A DNA stretch of 64,000 bases from ATZT02 sp038145175 (lineage in GTDB: Bacteria; Actinomycetota; Actinomycetes; S36-B12; UBA5976): the NCBI GenBank assembly GCA_038145175.1, contig JAYQPE010000003.1, forward strand, positions 1 through 64,000, in the 5' to 3' direction. Of the stretch, positions 26,892-36,471 are shown one piece after another; position 1 is the stretch's first letter; every line of letters begins with the position of its first letter. The position numbers and the translations under genes are program-made. The notes under the pieces are model-generated. The model searched no databases. It had not been told where the DNA came from and worked only from the letters and a program-made list of their open reading frames with translations.

Positions 26892-27338
26892 TTAGTTGTT
26901 TTCTGACTTATTCTCTTCTGTATTTTCTACAGTTTCATTTGACTCTTCAATAACTTCACTTGATTCATCTTGATACACACCAGCAAAAGAATTGTCATAA
27001 CTTGCGTTGTATCTTTGTTGAGCTTGAATAGCGGCTAATCTTCTTTGCTCCATTTCAGCAGCTTCTTGCGCTAAAACTTCTGGTTCAACGTGTTCTGTTT
27101 TTAATAACTTAGAATTAATTTCTCGTAATGCAATTGATAATGGTTTTTCTTGAAGTTGCGTTTCAACAAGTGGACCAACGTATTCAAGTAATCCTTCACC
27201 AAGTTGTGAATAGTAAGCATTAATTTGACGTGCACGTTTAGCTGCATAAATTACTAATTGATATTTAGATCCTGCTGTGTCTAATAAATCGTCTATAGGA
27301 GGATTTGTGATTCCTTCTGGTTTTACTGGTGCAGCCAC
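26892..27338 (-). CDS. rpoZ: RNA polymerase omega subunit
   Basis: Chaperones the beta' subunit during polymerase assembly. The N-terminal core (PPIDDLLDTAGSKYQLVIYA and AKRARQINAYY) matches actinobacterial RpoZ, followed by KPLSIALREI. At 148 residues it is longer than the common 85-110: a tail from about residue 95 holds a Gln/Arg/Ala-rich helix and then an acidic, Ser/Asn-rich end (about 115-148). Starts with GTG. Order gmk-rpoZ-coaBC is standard. Confidence 0.93.
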   Translation of the reverse strand: MAAPVKPEGITNPPIDDLLDTAGSKYQLVIYAAKRARQINAYYSQLGEGLLEYVGPLVETQLQEKPLSIALREINSKLLKTEHVEPEVLAQEAAEMEQRRLAAIQAQQRYNASYDNSFAGVYQDESSEVIEESNETVENTEENKSENN

Positions 27339-27377
27339 GTTTTCTAGACCTCACTCTTTCAAAAATTTATTATGGAC

Positions 27378-27929
27378 TTAATCAAGCCCTAATAAGGCTA
27401 TCAGTTCATCTACAGTGGACTGAACATCCTCATTGATCACCACAGCGTCAAACTCATTTTCTGCCTTTAATTCGTCTAATGCAACCTGAAGCCTTATATC
27501 TAACTCTTCATTTGATTCAGTACCTCTGGTAATTAATCTGCGTTTTAACTCTTCTATTGAAGGTGGCTTAAGCATGACCAAAAATGATTCTGGCATTGCT
27601 TTTTTGATTTGTCTTGCACCTTGTAAATCAATTTCTAGAACGACCATTTGATTATTTTTAATTCTGTCTTCAACTGGTTTTCTAGGCGTGCCATACCAAG
27701 AACCTGCAAATTTTGCATATTCTAATAATTTGTTTTCGTTTATTTGTTTATTAAATTCTTCTTCTGTTAAGAATTGATAATGGTCATCGTGTTTTTCTTC
27801 TGGTCTTGGTTTTCTAGTTGTTGCCGATACTGACAAGTAAACTTCAGGTTTTTTCTTAACTAATTCTCTGACTACAGTTCCTTTTCCAACTCCTGACGGT
27901 CCAGCTAAGACAATTAATGATGCCTTCAT
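27378..27929 (-). CDS. gmk: Guanylate kinase
   Basis: Phosphorylates GMP to GDP. P-loop AGPSGVGKGTVV (about residues 8-19), SATTRKPRPEEKHDDHYQFL with the GMP-binding residues, and EIDLQGARQIKK are present. I start at the ATG at 27929 (MKASLIVLAGPSG, 183 residues), one codon after a TTG, because GAGGA lies eight bases upstream of it and it shares one base with the mihF stop (TGATG). Confidence 0.95.
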   Translation of the reverse strand: MKASLIVLAGPSGVGKGTVVRELVKKKPEVYLSVSATTRKPRPEEKHDDHYQFLTEEEFNKQINENKLLEYAKFAGSWYGTPRKPVEDRIKNNQMVVLEIDLQGARQIKKAMPESFLVMLKPPSIEELKRRLITRGTESNEELDIRLQVALDELKAENEFDAVVINEDVQSTVDELIALLGLD

Positions 27930-28240
27930 CAATTAAATTCCTCGAGCAAGGCATTAATTTGGTGTGGGCCTAACCCTTTCAATCTTCTACTTTGAGCAAT
28001 ACCTATTCTTTCCATTAAATTTTCTGCTCTAATTTTTCCCACTCCTGGCATTGACTCTAAAAGTGCCATTACTTTCATTTTTGCGATTGCTTCATTAGAA
28101 CTTACTTGTTCAAAAGTAGCTTTTAAAGTGAGTTGACCATTTTTTAATTTTTCCCTTAGCTCTGCCCTAATTTTTCTATTTGCGGCCGCTTTTAAAATGG
28201 CAGCTTGTCGTTCTTCTTTTGTCAGAGAGGGTAAGGCCAT
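27929..28240 (-). CDS. mihF: Actinobacterial integration host factor
   Basis: Nucleoid-associated, sequence-nonspecific DNA-bending protein restricted to Actinobacteria, unrelated to proteobacterial IHF. The 103-residue sequence has the N-terminal helix MALPSLTKEERQAAILKAA and the helix-two turn-helix module SMPGVGKIRAENLMERIGI with SRRLKGLG, which contacts DNA. Position between pyrF and gmk is the conserved one. GGAAAG lies upstream of the ATG. Confidence 0.95.
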   Translation of the reverse strand: MALPSLTKEERQAAILKAAANRKIRAELREKLKNGQLTLKATFEQVSSNEAIAKMKVMALLESMPGVGKIRAENLMERIGIAQSRRLKGLGPHQINALLEEFN

Positions 28241-28288
28241 GGGTTCATCTTTCCATTAGATTTATTTTATTCAAAGGACAGGCCTTAA

Positions 28289-28975
28289 TTAATAATTATT
28301 TATTTCTTCCTGTAACTGCTGGCATGCGATTTTTATTGAAGAACTTGCTGTTATTGGTCTACCAATAACAAGTAAATTTGCGCCATCTTGTAACGCTTGA
28401 CGAGGTGTTGCTACTCTTTTTTGATCATCCAAACTTGATCCTGCAGGTCTTATTCCAGGAGTTATCAATACCACTTCTTTTCCCACAGCATTTCTTATTA
28501 CTGCAACTTCTTGAGCACTGCAAACAATTGCTTTTGCCCCAGCTTCAACTGCTAGTTGTGCCAAATGAATTGCACTATCTCTAGGCTCTAATTTGTAACC
28601 TATTTTTTTAAGACTTTCCTCATTCAAAGACGTAAGAATTGTTACTGCTGTGATTAAGGTATTTGGAAGAGTCTTTACTGCACTTTCAATCATTTCTTTA
28701 CCACCCGAAGCATGAACAGTTAAATATTTCGGATTTAAATCCTTTATTGAATTACAAGCACCAATTACTGTTGCTGGAATATCATGCAGTTTTAAATCTA
28801 GGAAAATGTCACAATCAGATATTGCTTTTATATCCTGAATGGCTTTTTTGCCATCTCTTAGATATGTTTCTAACCCAATTTTTAAAGTTGAAACAAAGTT
28901 TGAAGCTTCTTGGGCCCAATTTTTAGCAGTATCTAAATCAGGAGCATCAAGTGCTAAAGCGATAGGTAATTTCAT
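28289..28975 (-). CDS. pyrF: Orotidine 5'-phosphate decarboxylase
   Basis: Final step of UMP synthesis. LALDAPDLDTA at the N-terminus, the catalytic DLKLHDIPAT motif (about residues 60-69) and the phosphate-binding PGIRPAGSS. 228 residues. This is the PyrF form with a DxKxxD motif rather than the longer type 2 enzyme of mycobacteria. It overlaps the pyrD stop by 4 bp and ends the pyr operon; mihF follows after 48 bp. Confidence 0.95.
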   Translation of the reverse strand: MKLPIALALDAPDLDTAKNWAQEASNFVSTLKIGLETYLRDGKKAIQDIKAISDCDIFLDLKLHDIPATVIGACNSIKDLNPKYLTVHASGGKEMIESAVKTLPNTLITAVTILTSLNEESLKKIGYKLEPRDSAIHLAQLAVEAGAKAIVCSAQEVAVIRNAVGKEVVLITPGIRPAGSSLDDQKRVATPRQALQDGANLLVIGRPITASSSIKIACQQLQEEINNY

Positions 28976-29925
28976 ATTTGTTCTTTGTGTGCAGCATTTA
29001 TGACATCATTAATAGATCTGAAACTTTTCTCATTTAGTAATTCACATACCTCATCATGAATTCTGACACATGCCTCTGGATCATTAAAAACCATTGTTCC
29101 TACACTTATTGCGTTTGCTCCTGCTGCAAAAAATTCCAAAGCATCATTTCCAGTTCTAATTCCTCCCATCCCGATTATGGGCACTTTTGGTAAGGCTTGT
29201 CTTATTTGATACACGCATCTAACTGCAACTGGTCGAATGGCAGGTCCTGAAAGTCCACCAGTTTTGCCGCTTAATTTAGGTCTTAAAGTCTTAGTGTCTA
29301 TGACCATTCCCAGCAAAGTATTAATAACACTTAATCCATCTGCTCCTGCATTTACTACTGCTTTTGCAATATGAGCAATATCAGTTACATCTGGTGAGAG
29401 CTTGGCAAAAATTGGCACTGAACTTGAGGAATTTCTTTTTACCGAGTGAATAACTTCAGTTGCTGAATTTGGATCACAAGCAAAAACTAATCCTCTGTTT
29501 TCAACATTTGGACAACTTATGTTTACTTCAATACCAATTACTCCGGAAATATCTCTTAATTTTTCGGCAATTTTTCCATATTCTTCAACACTATTGCCAG
29601 CAATAGAAACGATAGTTTTTGCGCCTTTTTGATTAAGCCAAGCTAAATCTTTTTCAATAAAATCATCGATACCTGGGCCTTGAAGTCCAATTCCATTTAA
29701 CATTCCACTTGGGGTTTCAGCCATTCTTGGTGTGGCTCTTCCAGATCTTGGTTGAAGCATCACACTTTTTGTAACAACTGCTCCAATTGAGGTTATGTCA
29801 ATGAATTGATCTAATTCTTTTCCTGCAGCAGCACAACCAGAAGCTGTAAAAATTGGGCTGGGTAATTTTTGATTCATGAAATCAATTGACATGTCAATTG
29901 ATGATCTTTTTGGAAATCTTTTCAT
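28972..29925 (-). CDS. pyrD: Dihydroorotate dehydrogenase, catalytic subunit (class 1B)
   Basis: FMN enzyme oxidising dihydroorotate to orotate. The catalytic base is a cysteine, in VNISCPNVENRG, and FTASGCAAAGKELDQF and MGGIRTGNDALEFFAAGA form the FMN barrel. The Cys base and the neighbouring pyrK define the cytosolic, NAD-linked class 1B enzyme, rather than the membrane quinone-linked class 2. 317 residues. One base is shared with the pyrK stop (TAATG). Confidence 0.95.
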   Translation of the reverse strand: MKRFPKRSSIDMSIDFMNQKLPSPIFTASGCAAAGKELDQFIDITSIGAVVTKSVMLQPRSGRATPRMAETPSGMLNGIGLQGPGIDDFIEKDLAWLNQKGAKTIVSIAGNSVEEYGKIAEKLRDISGVIGIEVNISCPNVENRGLVFACDPNSATEVIHSVKRNSSSSVPIFAKLSPDVTDIAHIAKAVVNAGADGLSVINTLLGMVIDTKTLRPKLSGKTGGLSGPAIRPVAVRCVYQIRQALPKVPIIGMGGIRTGNDALEFFAAGANAISVGTMVFNDPEACVRIHDEVCELLNEKSFRSINDVINAAHKEQI

Positions 29926-30779
29926 TAATGATCTCCAATTTTTGGAGCACCGTATGTATCTACAGGAACTGTTCCGACTTCACTCCACCGGACTTTGTCG
30001 CCTCGAAAATTTGGTCCATCAACACAAGATCTAAGCATTCTTGTTACGCCATCTTCACCGATAACTGGCAGAACACAAGTCATGCAAACTCCAATACCGC
30101 AAGCCATTGATTCTTCAACACTTGTTTGCGAAACAATCCCATGCAAAGTTGCAACTTTGGAAACTGCTTCAAGCATTTTCATGGGTCCACATGCATATAC
30201 AACTGCAGCGTTTGATTTATTTATTACTTCAGGCAAAACATCTGTTACTTTGCCCATTTGACCTGATGATCCATCATCTGTAGTAACTGTCAGTGTTGTG
30301 GATAATCTTCTTGCTTCAAGCATTCCAAATAATTTTTCAGAACTTGAAGCACCCAAAATAAAATCAACTCTGCAATTTCTTTTTGCTAAAGCTTCTGCCA
30401 AGGTAAATAAAGGAGCTGCACCATATCCACCACCCACAAGTACGCAAGGCACTGGATTTTTTGGAAGACTAAAGGGTTTTCCTAAAGGTCCAACTAAATT
30501 AATTGGATCATTTCTTTTCAAATTTGCTAAATAATCTGTACCAGGACCATGAGGAGAGACAACAATGTCTACTGTTCCGCCATAGACTCCCCGATCATTT
30601 ACCTGATAAATACTGAATGCTCTTCTTAAGATGAGAGAACTTCTTTCATCACCAATGGCTACAGCCACAAAATTTCCAGGTTTAAATTCTTTTGGCATAT
30701 CAGCAGCAGTTGCTGTTATTACGTAGTAACTTCCAATTTTCTTGTTATCAACAACGACGCCTTGATGAACAATTGGCAT
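29925..30779 (-). CDS. pyrK: Dihydroorotate dehydrogenase electron-transfer subunit
   Basis: Iron-sulfur flavoprotein that passes electrons from PyrD to NAD+. It has an FAD-binding segment (LILRRAFSIYQV), NAD-binding part (CVLVGGGYGAAPLFTLAEAL) and the C-terminal [2Fe-2S] ligands in MACGIGVCMTCVLPV plus a fourth Cys in LRSCVDG. 284 residues. Tightly coupled to pyrD downstream and adjacent to carB upstream. Confidence 0.94.
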   Translation of the reverse strand: MPIVHQGVVVDNKKIGSYYVITATAADMPKEFKPGNFVAVAIGDERSSLILRRAFSIYQVNDRGVYGGTVDIVVSPHGPGTDYLANLKRNDPINLVGPLGKPFSLPKNPVPCVLVGGGYGAAPLFTLAEALAKRNCRVDFILGASSSEKLFGMLEARRLSTTLTVTTDDGSSGQMGKVTDVLPEVINKSNAAVVYACGPMKMLEAVSKVATLHGIVSQTSVEESMACGIGVCMTCVLPVIGEDGVTRMLRSCVDGPNFRGDKVRWSEVGTVPVDTYGAPKIGDH

Positions 30780-33700
30780 TTATGAAACCATTTTTTCTCT
30801 AGCAGAATTAATATCTTTAGCCCACTCTTGCAGAGATTTAACTCTAAATCCAGATTTTTGTAGTGATTCAATTCCAGCCAGAGCTGCTTTTAAACCTTGA
30901 GCAGTAGTTATGCAAGGAACTGACATATCTGTTGCCGCAGTTCTAATTTGATAACCATCAGTTCTTGGACCAACTCCATATGGAGTGTTAACAACTAAGT
31001 CAATATCTCCATTTCTTATAGCTTGAACCGATGTGGTTTCACCTTCAACTTCACCCAAATGATGTTTGCGCAATTGTTTGGAGTCAATCCCAAATTTCTT
31101 AATATAACTTGCTGTACCACTTGAAGCATAAATATTAAAACCTAAATCTTTTAATTTCTTAATCAATTCCACCATTGATTCTTTATCTCTATCCGCAATT
31201 GAGACGAATACATTTCCTTTTAAAGGTAAACCTCCTGAGTATGCGCCACTTTGGGCTTTTGCGAATGCAGTTCCAAAACTTGTGTCAATTCCCATAACTT
31301 CACCAGTTGATTTCATTTCTGGGCCAAGAATTGAATCAACTCCTCTAAATCTTCCAAATGGTAAAACTGCTTCTTTAACTGCAATTGGACTTTCTTTAAA
31401 TGTTGTTGCTCCATCTTTATTTTTTGGTAGAAGACCTTCATTTCTTAATTCTTTGATAGTTGCACCAAGCATTATTCGGGCACATGCTTTTGCTAATGAA
31501 ATTCCTGTAGCTTTTGAAACAAATGGAACTGTTCTTGAAGCTCTGGGATTTGCTTCTAAAACATACAAAGTTTCTCCAGCAAGTGCATATTGCACGTTCA
31601 TTAATCCAATTACGCCAATTCCTGTGCCGATGGCGTATGTGCTTTCTCGGATTTGTTCAATATGTTTTGCAGATAGAGAGATTGGAGGAAGCGAGCAAGC
31701 AGAATCTCCTGAGTGCACACCTGCTTCTTCGATGTGTTCCATAATGCCGCCTAAAAACATTTCTTTGCCATCAAAAAGTGCATCAACATCTATTTCTAAA
31801 GCGTCATCTAAAAATCGATCAACTAGGACAGGATGTTCTGGATTTATTTGGGTTGCTTTTTCAATATATTTAAGAAGCATTTCTTCGTCATAAACAATTT
31901 CCATACCACGACCACCCAAAACATAAGAAGGTCTTACCAAAACAGGGTAACCAATTCTAGAAGCAATTTCTTTAGCCTCAATAAAAGACGAGGCCATACC
32001 GTGTTCTGGTGAAATCAAATTTGCTTTTTCTAAAACTTCACCAAATGCACCTCTTTCTTCTGCAAGATGTATAGCTTCCGGGCTTGTCCCAACTATTGGT
32101 ACGAAATTATCTTTTAACTTCTGGGCAAGACCTAGAGGTGTTTGACCCCCTAATTGAACTATCACACCTATCAAGTTTCCTGATTGTTTCTCCGCATGAA
32201 CAACTTCTAATACATCTTCAAGTGTTAAAGGTTCAAAATAGAGTCTGTCTGAGGTGTCATAATCTGTTGAAACTGTTTCAGGATTGCAGTTAACCATAAT
32301 CGTTTCAAAGCCAGCTAATTTTAAAGTTTGAGCAGCATGAACACAAGAGTAATCAAACTCAATACCTTGACCGATTCTGTTGGGTCCTGAACCTAGGATT
32401 ATTACTTTATTTTTATTTGACTTGGCAACTTCAGTTTCTCGATCATAACTTGAATAGTGATATGGAGTTTTTGCTTCAAATTCTGCTGCGCAAGTATCTA
32501 CTGTTTTATAAACTGGTCTTAAATTCAAATTGATTCTTAATTCTCTAATTTCATCTTCTGTGGTATTTCTAATTTGAGCAACTTGAAGATCCGAGAAACC
32601 ATGTGATTTTGCGTATTTTAAAAGATCGAAATCTAATTTATTTGCCAACTTTATTTCATTAGCTATTTCATTTATGAGCATGATTTGATCTAAGAACCAT
32701 GGATCAATTGCGCTTGCTTCATGAACTTCTTGAAGTGAAATTCCTGATAGAAGGGATCTTTGTACTGAGTTGATTCTTCCATCTGTTGGATATTTACATT
32801 TCTCAATCAAGTCTTCTTTTGATTCAGTAACTTTTGAGAAGTCAAACTGAGCGTCTTTTTTCTCAAGACTTCTTAAAGCTTTTTGAAGTGCTTCACTGAA
32901 ATTTCTACCTATTGCCATTGCCTCTCCCACACTTTTCATGTGGGTTGTTAATTTGGTATCTGCACCTGGAAATTTTTCAAAAGCAAATCTTGGAACCTTC
33001 ACAACTACATAATCAAGTGTTGGTTCAAACGAAGCAGGTGTTTCTTTTGTAATGTCGTTTGGTATTTCATCCAATGTGTAACCAATCGCTAATTTAGCTG
33101 CAATTTTTGCGATTGGAAAACCAGTTGCTTTAGATGCAAGAGCAGAAGATCTAGATACTCGAGGATTCATCTCAATAACAATCATTCGTCCATCTACTGG
33201 GTTAATTGCAAATTGAATATTGCATCCGCCTGTATCAACTCCAACTTCTCTAATAACAGCAATAGCAATATCTCTCATATGTTGATATTCGCGATCAGTC
33301 AATGTCATTGCTGGTGCAACAGTTATGGAATCACCCGTGTGAACACCCATTGGATCAAAATTTTCAATTGAACAAATAATTACGACGTTATCGTGGTGAT
33401 CTCGCATTAATTCAAGTTCAAATTCTTTCCAACCAATAATGCTTTCTTCCAATAAAACTTCACTAGTTGGTGATGCTTGTAAACCTGTTGCTACAAATTT
33501 AATTAAATCTTCTTCATCGTAAGCAATTCCAGAACCTGCTCCTCCCATCGTAAAAGATGGTCTTACAACTAATGGATATCCAAGTTTTAATGCAGAATCA
33601 AGACATTCTTCTAGTGAATGACAAATTTCACTTTTTGCTGATTTTCCACCAATATTTGAGACAATGCTTTTAAATTTTTCTCGATTTTCCCCACGTTCAA

Positions 33701-34067
33701 TTGCTTCAACTTTTGCTCCAATTAATTCGACTTTATATTTATCAAGAATTCCTTCTTTATGTAATGCCATCGCAGCATTTAAAGCAGTTTGACCCCCAAG
33801 AGTTGGCAATATTGCATCGGGTTTTTCTTTTTGAATAATTTTTTCTAAAATATCTGTGGTAATTGGTTCAACATATGTAGCATCAGCAAATTCTGGATCA
33901 GTCATGATTGTGGCAGGATTACTGTTAAGAAGAATTACTCTTATTCCCTCTGCTTTTAAAACTCTGCACGCTTGAGTTCCTGAATAATCAAATTCGCAAG
34001 CTTGTCCAATTACAATGGGACCTGAGCCAATTACTAAAACAGAATTAATATCTCTTCTTTTTGGCAT
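30780..34067 (-). CDS. carB: Carbamoyl-phosphate synthase large subunit
   Basis: Makes carbamoyl phosphate from ammonia, bicarbonate and two ATP; feeds both the pyrimidine and arginine pathways. Two homologous ATP-grasp halves are visible: VLVIGSGPIVIGQACEFDYS near the start and VIILGSGPNRIGQGIEFDYS near residue 560, with RPSFTMGGAGSG and RPSYVLGGRGMEIV as the two glycine loops. The C-terminal MGS-like allosteric domain covers about 940-1095. 1095 residues. It shares one base with the carA stop. Confidence 0.97.
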   Translation of the reverse strand: MPKRRDINSVLVIGSGPIVIGQACEFDYSGTQACRVLKAEGIRVILLNSNPATIMTDPEFADATYVEPITTDILEKIIQKEKPDAILPTLGGQTALNAAMALHKEGILDKYKVELIGAKVEAIERGENREKFKSIVSNIGGKSAKSEICHSLEECLDSALKLGYPLVVRPSFTMGGAGSGIAYDEEDLIKFVATGLQASPTSEVLLEESIIGWKEFELELMRDHHDNVVIICSIENFDPMGVHTGDSITVAPAMTLTDREYQHMRDIAIAVIREVGVDTGGCNIQFAINPVDGRMIVIEMNPRVSRSSALASKATGFPIAKIAAKLAIGYTLDEIPNDITKETPASFEPTLDYVVVKVPRFAFEKFPGADTKLTTHMKSVGEAMAIGRNFSEALQKALRSLEKKDAQFDFSKVTESKEDLIEKCKYPTDGRINSVQRSLLSGISLQEVHEASAIDPWFLDQIMLINEIANEIKLANKLDFDLLKYAKSHGFSDLQVAQIRNTTEDEIRELRINLNLRPVYKTVDTCAAEFEAKTPYHYSSYDRETEVAKSNKNKVIILGSGPNRIGQGIEFDYSCVHAAQTLKLAGFETIMVNCNPETVSTDYDTSDRLYFEPLTLEDVLEVVHAEKQSGNLIGVIVQLGGQTPLGLAQKLKDNFVPIVGTSPEAIHLAEERGAFGEVLEKANLISPEHGMASSFIEAKEIASRIGYPVLVRPSYVLGGRGMEIVYDEEMLLKYIEKATQINPEHPVLVDRFLDDALEIDVDALFDGKEMFLGGIMEHIEEAGVHSGDSACSLPPISLSAKHIEQIRESTYAIGTGIGVIGLMNVQYALAGETLYVLEANPRASRTVPFVSKATGISLAKACARIMLGATIKELRNEGLLPKNKDGATTFKESPIAVKEAVLPFGRFRGVDSILGPEMKSTGEVMGIDTSFGTAFAKAQSGAYSGGLPLKGNVFVSIADRDKESMVELIKKLKDLGFNIYASSGTASYIKKFGIDSKQLRKHHLGEVEGETTSVQAIRNGDIDLVVNTPYGVGPRTDGYQIRTAATDMSVPCITTAQGLKAALAGIESLQKSGFRVKSLQEWAKDINSAREKMVS

Positions 34068-35185
34068 TACTTTTTACTCATTAATTCTGTGAAGCGATCA
34101 AATAAATAATCTGCATCATGAGGGCCAGCTGCTGCTTCTGGATGGTATTGCACACTAAATGCTTTTTTGTCTTTCAAAGCTAAACCTTCAACAACATTGT
34201 CATTTAAGCAAATATGGCTAACCATTACTCGACCAAACTCTGTTTCACTTTCTTTATCTATTGGTGCTTTAACTGCAAATCCATGATTGTGTGTAGTGAT
34301 TTCAACTTTTTTAGTTGTCAGGTCCATTACTGGTTGATTAATACCTCGGTGACCAAAAGTTAATTTATACGTTTCAAAACCAACTGCTCTACCAAGAATT
34401 TGATTTCCAAAACAGATACCAAAAAGTGGAATATTTTCTTTAAGAATTCTTTTAGTCAAATCAATTGCATGACTTGCAGTTGCTGGATCACCTGGACCGT
34501 TACTTAGAAATATGCCATCTACTTCATATTTCATGATTTCATCAAAATTTGAGGTAACAGGTAATACTTCAAGTTCTATGCCTCTATTAGTTAATCGCTG
34601 AAGTATTCCATTCTTTATACCTAAATCAAGAGCGGCAACTTTGAATTTTTTTACACCATTTGCTTTGACATTGAATGCTTTTGAAGTAGTTACGGCACCA
34701 CAAAGATCAGCTCCCTTCATTTGTGGAGACTCAAGCACTTTTTTCAAAAAGTAATCTTGATTTTTGTTATCTAATTCCCCAGAAAAAATTCCTGATCGCA
34801 TTGCACCTTTATCCCTAAGGTGTCTAGTTAGAGCTCTTGTGTCAATTCCGGATATAGAAACAATATTTTGTCTTTTTAACTCTTCTTCTAGCGATCTCTT
34901 CGATCGCCAATTAGATGAAATTCTGGATGGATCTCTTACTACATAACCTGATACCCAGATTTTTCTAGATTCATCATCCTCATCATTTATTCCTGTATTA
35001 CCGATATGTGGAGCAGTTTGAATAACAATTTGTTTGTAATAAGAAGGATCAGTCAAAGTTTCTTGATAACCAGTCATACCAGTAGTGAAAACTGCCTCAC
35101 CAAATGTTTCGCCTTTTGCTCCATAAGATCTACCTCTGTAAATAGATCCATCTTCCAAAACTAGTAAGGCAGGTGAGAAGGTCAT
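34067..35185 (-). CDS. carA: Carbamoyl-phosphate synthase small subunit
   Basis: Glutaminase subunit that supplies ammonia to CarB. N-terminal CarA domain (LVLEDGSIYRGRSYGAKGET) followed by a class I glutamine amidotransferase with the nucleophile in GICFGNQILGRAVG and the catalytic HPEAA near the end. 372 residues. Overlaps pyrC by 4 bp (ATGA). Confidence 0.96.
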   Translation of the reverse strand: MTFSPALLVLEDGSIYRGRSYGAKGETFGEAVFTTGMTGYQETLTDPSYYKQIVIQTAPHIGNTGINDEDDESRKIWVSGYVVRDPSRISSNWRSKRSLEEELKRQNIVSISGIDTRALTRHLRDKGAMRSGIFSGELDNKNQDYFLKKVLESPQMKGADLCGAVTTSKAFNVKANGVKKFKVAALDLGIKNGILQRLTNRGIELEVLPVTSNFDEIMKYEVDGIFLSNGPGDPATASHAIDLTKRILKENIPLFGICFGNQILGRAVGFETYKLTFGHRGINQPVMDLTTKKVEITTHNHGFAVKAPIDKESETEFGRVMVSHICLNDNVVEGLALKDKKAFSVQYHPEAAAGPHDADYLFDRFTELMSKK

Positions 35186-36471
35186 GAAACTATTTCACCG
35201 CTTTTAAAAGTGAATTTGCCTTTATGAATCGTGTGAATTACTTTACTTTTTAGTTTTATACCGTGATAAGGATTGTTTTTACTTAAAGAATTAGTTTGAT
35301 TTGCATCCACAATCCATTCAAGATCTGGATCAATTACGCAAAGATTGGCTATTTCATTTTCTTTTATTGGTCTTCCATGATCTGCTAATTGAGCAATCTT
35401 TGCAGGAGTCTCACTCATAACTCGGGCAATATCTGACCAATTCATTTTCTTACTTGGCAACATCACTGTTGCAACTACTGAGAGTGCAGTTTCTAAACCT
35501 GTCATTCCAAATGCTGCTTGATTCCACTCTCCTTCTTTATCCTCAGCAGGATGAGGAGCATGATCTGTTGCAACTACGTCGATTATTCCACTAGCTAATG
35601 CATCTTGTAATGCAATTAAATCTGTATTACTTCTTAAAGGAGGATTGACTTTAAATTTGGCATCATATTCTCGGCAATAATCTTCGGTTAAAAGTAAATG
35701 ATGAGGTGTTACTTCAGCACTAACTTTTATTCCTTTTTGCTTTGCCCATTTTAAAATCTCTACAGTTCCTGCAGTTGAAGCATGACAAATATGAAGTTTT
35801 GAATCAACATGTTCGGCAAGTAAAACATCTCTTGCCACAATTGATTCTTCGGCAACTGAAGGCCAACCAACCAATCCTAATTGTCCTGAAAGAAGAGATT
35901 CGTTCATTTGAGAATTTTGGGTAAGTCTTGGTTCTTGGGCATGCTGAGCAATCACGCCATCAAAAGCTTTTACATACTCAAGAGCTCTTCGCATTAATAC
36001 AGGATCATGAACACATTTTCCATCATCACTAAATATTTTTACATTGGCTCTAGATTGTGCCATTGCAGAAAGTTCTGCTAATTGTTCTCCATTTAAACCA
36101 ACTGTTACTGCTCCAACTGGAATAACATCTACTAATCCAATTCTTTGTCCCAAATTCCAAACTTGTTCAACTACTCCAGCGGTGTCTGCTACAGGCAAAG
36201 TATTTGCCATCGCATGAACCGCGGTAAAACCTCCAGCAGCGGCAGCTTTACTTCCCGATTCGATTGTTTCAGAATCTTCTCGACCTGGTTCTCTTAAATG
36301 CGTGTGTAAATCTACAAGTCCCGGAAGTAAAATTTTTCCACTTAAATCCAATGTTTGAGCATCGGGTGCATTAATTGTGTTTGGTTTTGCAATCTGTTTA
36401 ATTTTTTGATTTTCGATTAAAACATCATGAATATTTTCACCCTTTATACTTACATTTTTTAATAAAATCAT
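35182..36471 (-). CDS. pyrC: Dihydroorotase
   Basis: Cyclises carbamoyl aspartate to dihydroorotate. Zinc ligands in GLVDLHTHLREPGREDSE (DxHxH, about residues 54-71), further HAQEPRL, ICHAST and the DHAPHPAEDKEGEW loop. 429 residues, class I type. One base shared with the pyrB stop (TAATG). Confidence 0.96.
   Translation of the reverse strand: MILLKNVSIKGENIHDVLIENQKIKQIAKPNTINAPDAQTLDLSGKILLPGLVDLHTHLREPGREDSETIESGSKAAAAGGFTAVHAMANTLPVADTAGVVEQVWNLGQRIGLVDVIPVGAVTVGLNGEQLAELSAMAQSRANVKIFSDDGKCVHDPVLMRRALEYVKAFDGVIAQHAQEPRLTQNSQMNESLLSGQLGLVGWPSVAEESIVARDVLLAEHVDSKLHICHASTAGTVEILKWAKQKGIKVSAEVTPHHLLLTEDYCREYDAKFKVNPPLRSNTDLIALQDALASGIIDVVATDHAPHPAEDKEGEWNQAAFGMTGLETALSVVATVMLPSKKMNWSDIARVMSETPAKIAQLADHGRPIKENEIANLCVIDPDLEWIVDANQTNSLSKNNPYHGIKLKSKVIHTIHKGKFTFKSGEIVS

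Noticed and set aside
30780..34067. Internal repeat in carB as a possible gene duplication or rearrangement
   Set aside because: The two similar halves are the normal ancient duplication found in all CarB proteins.
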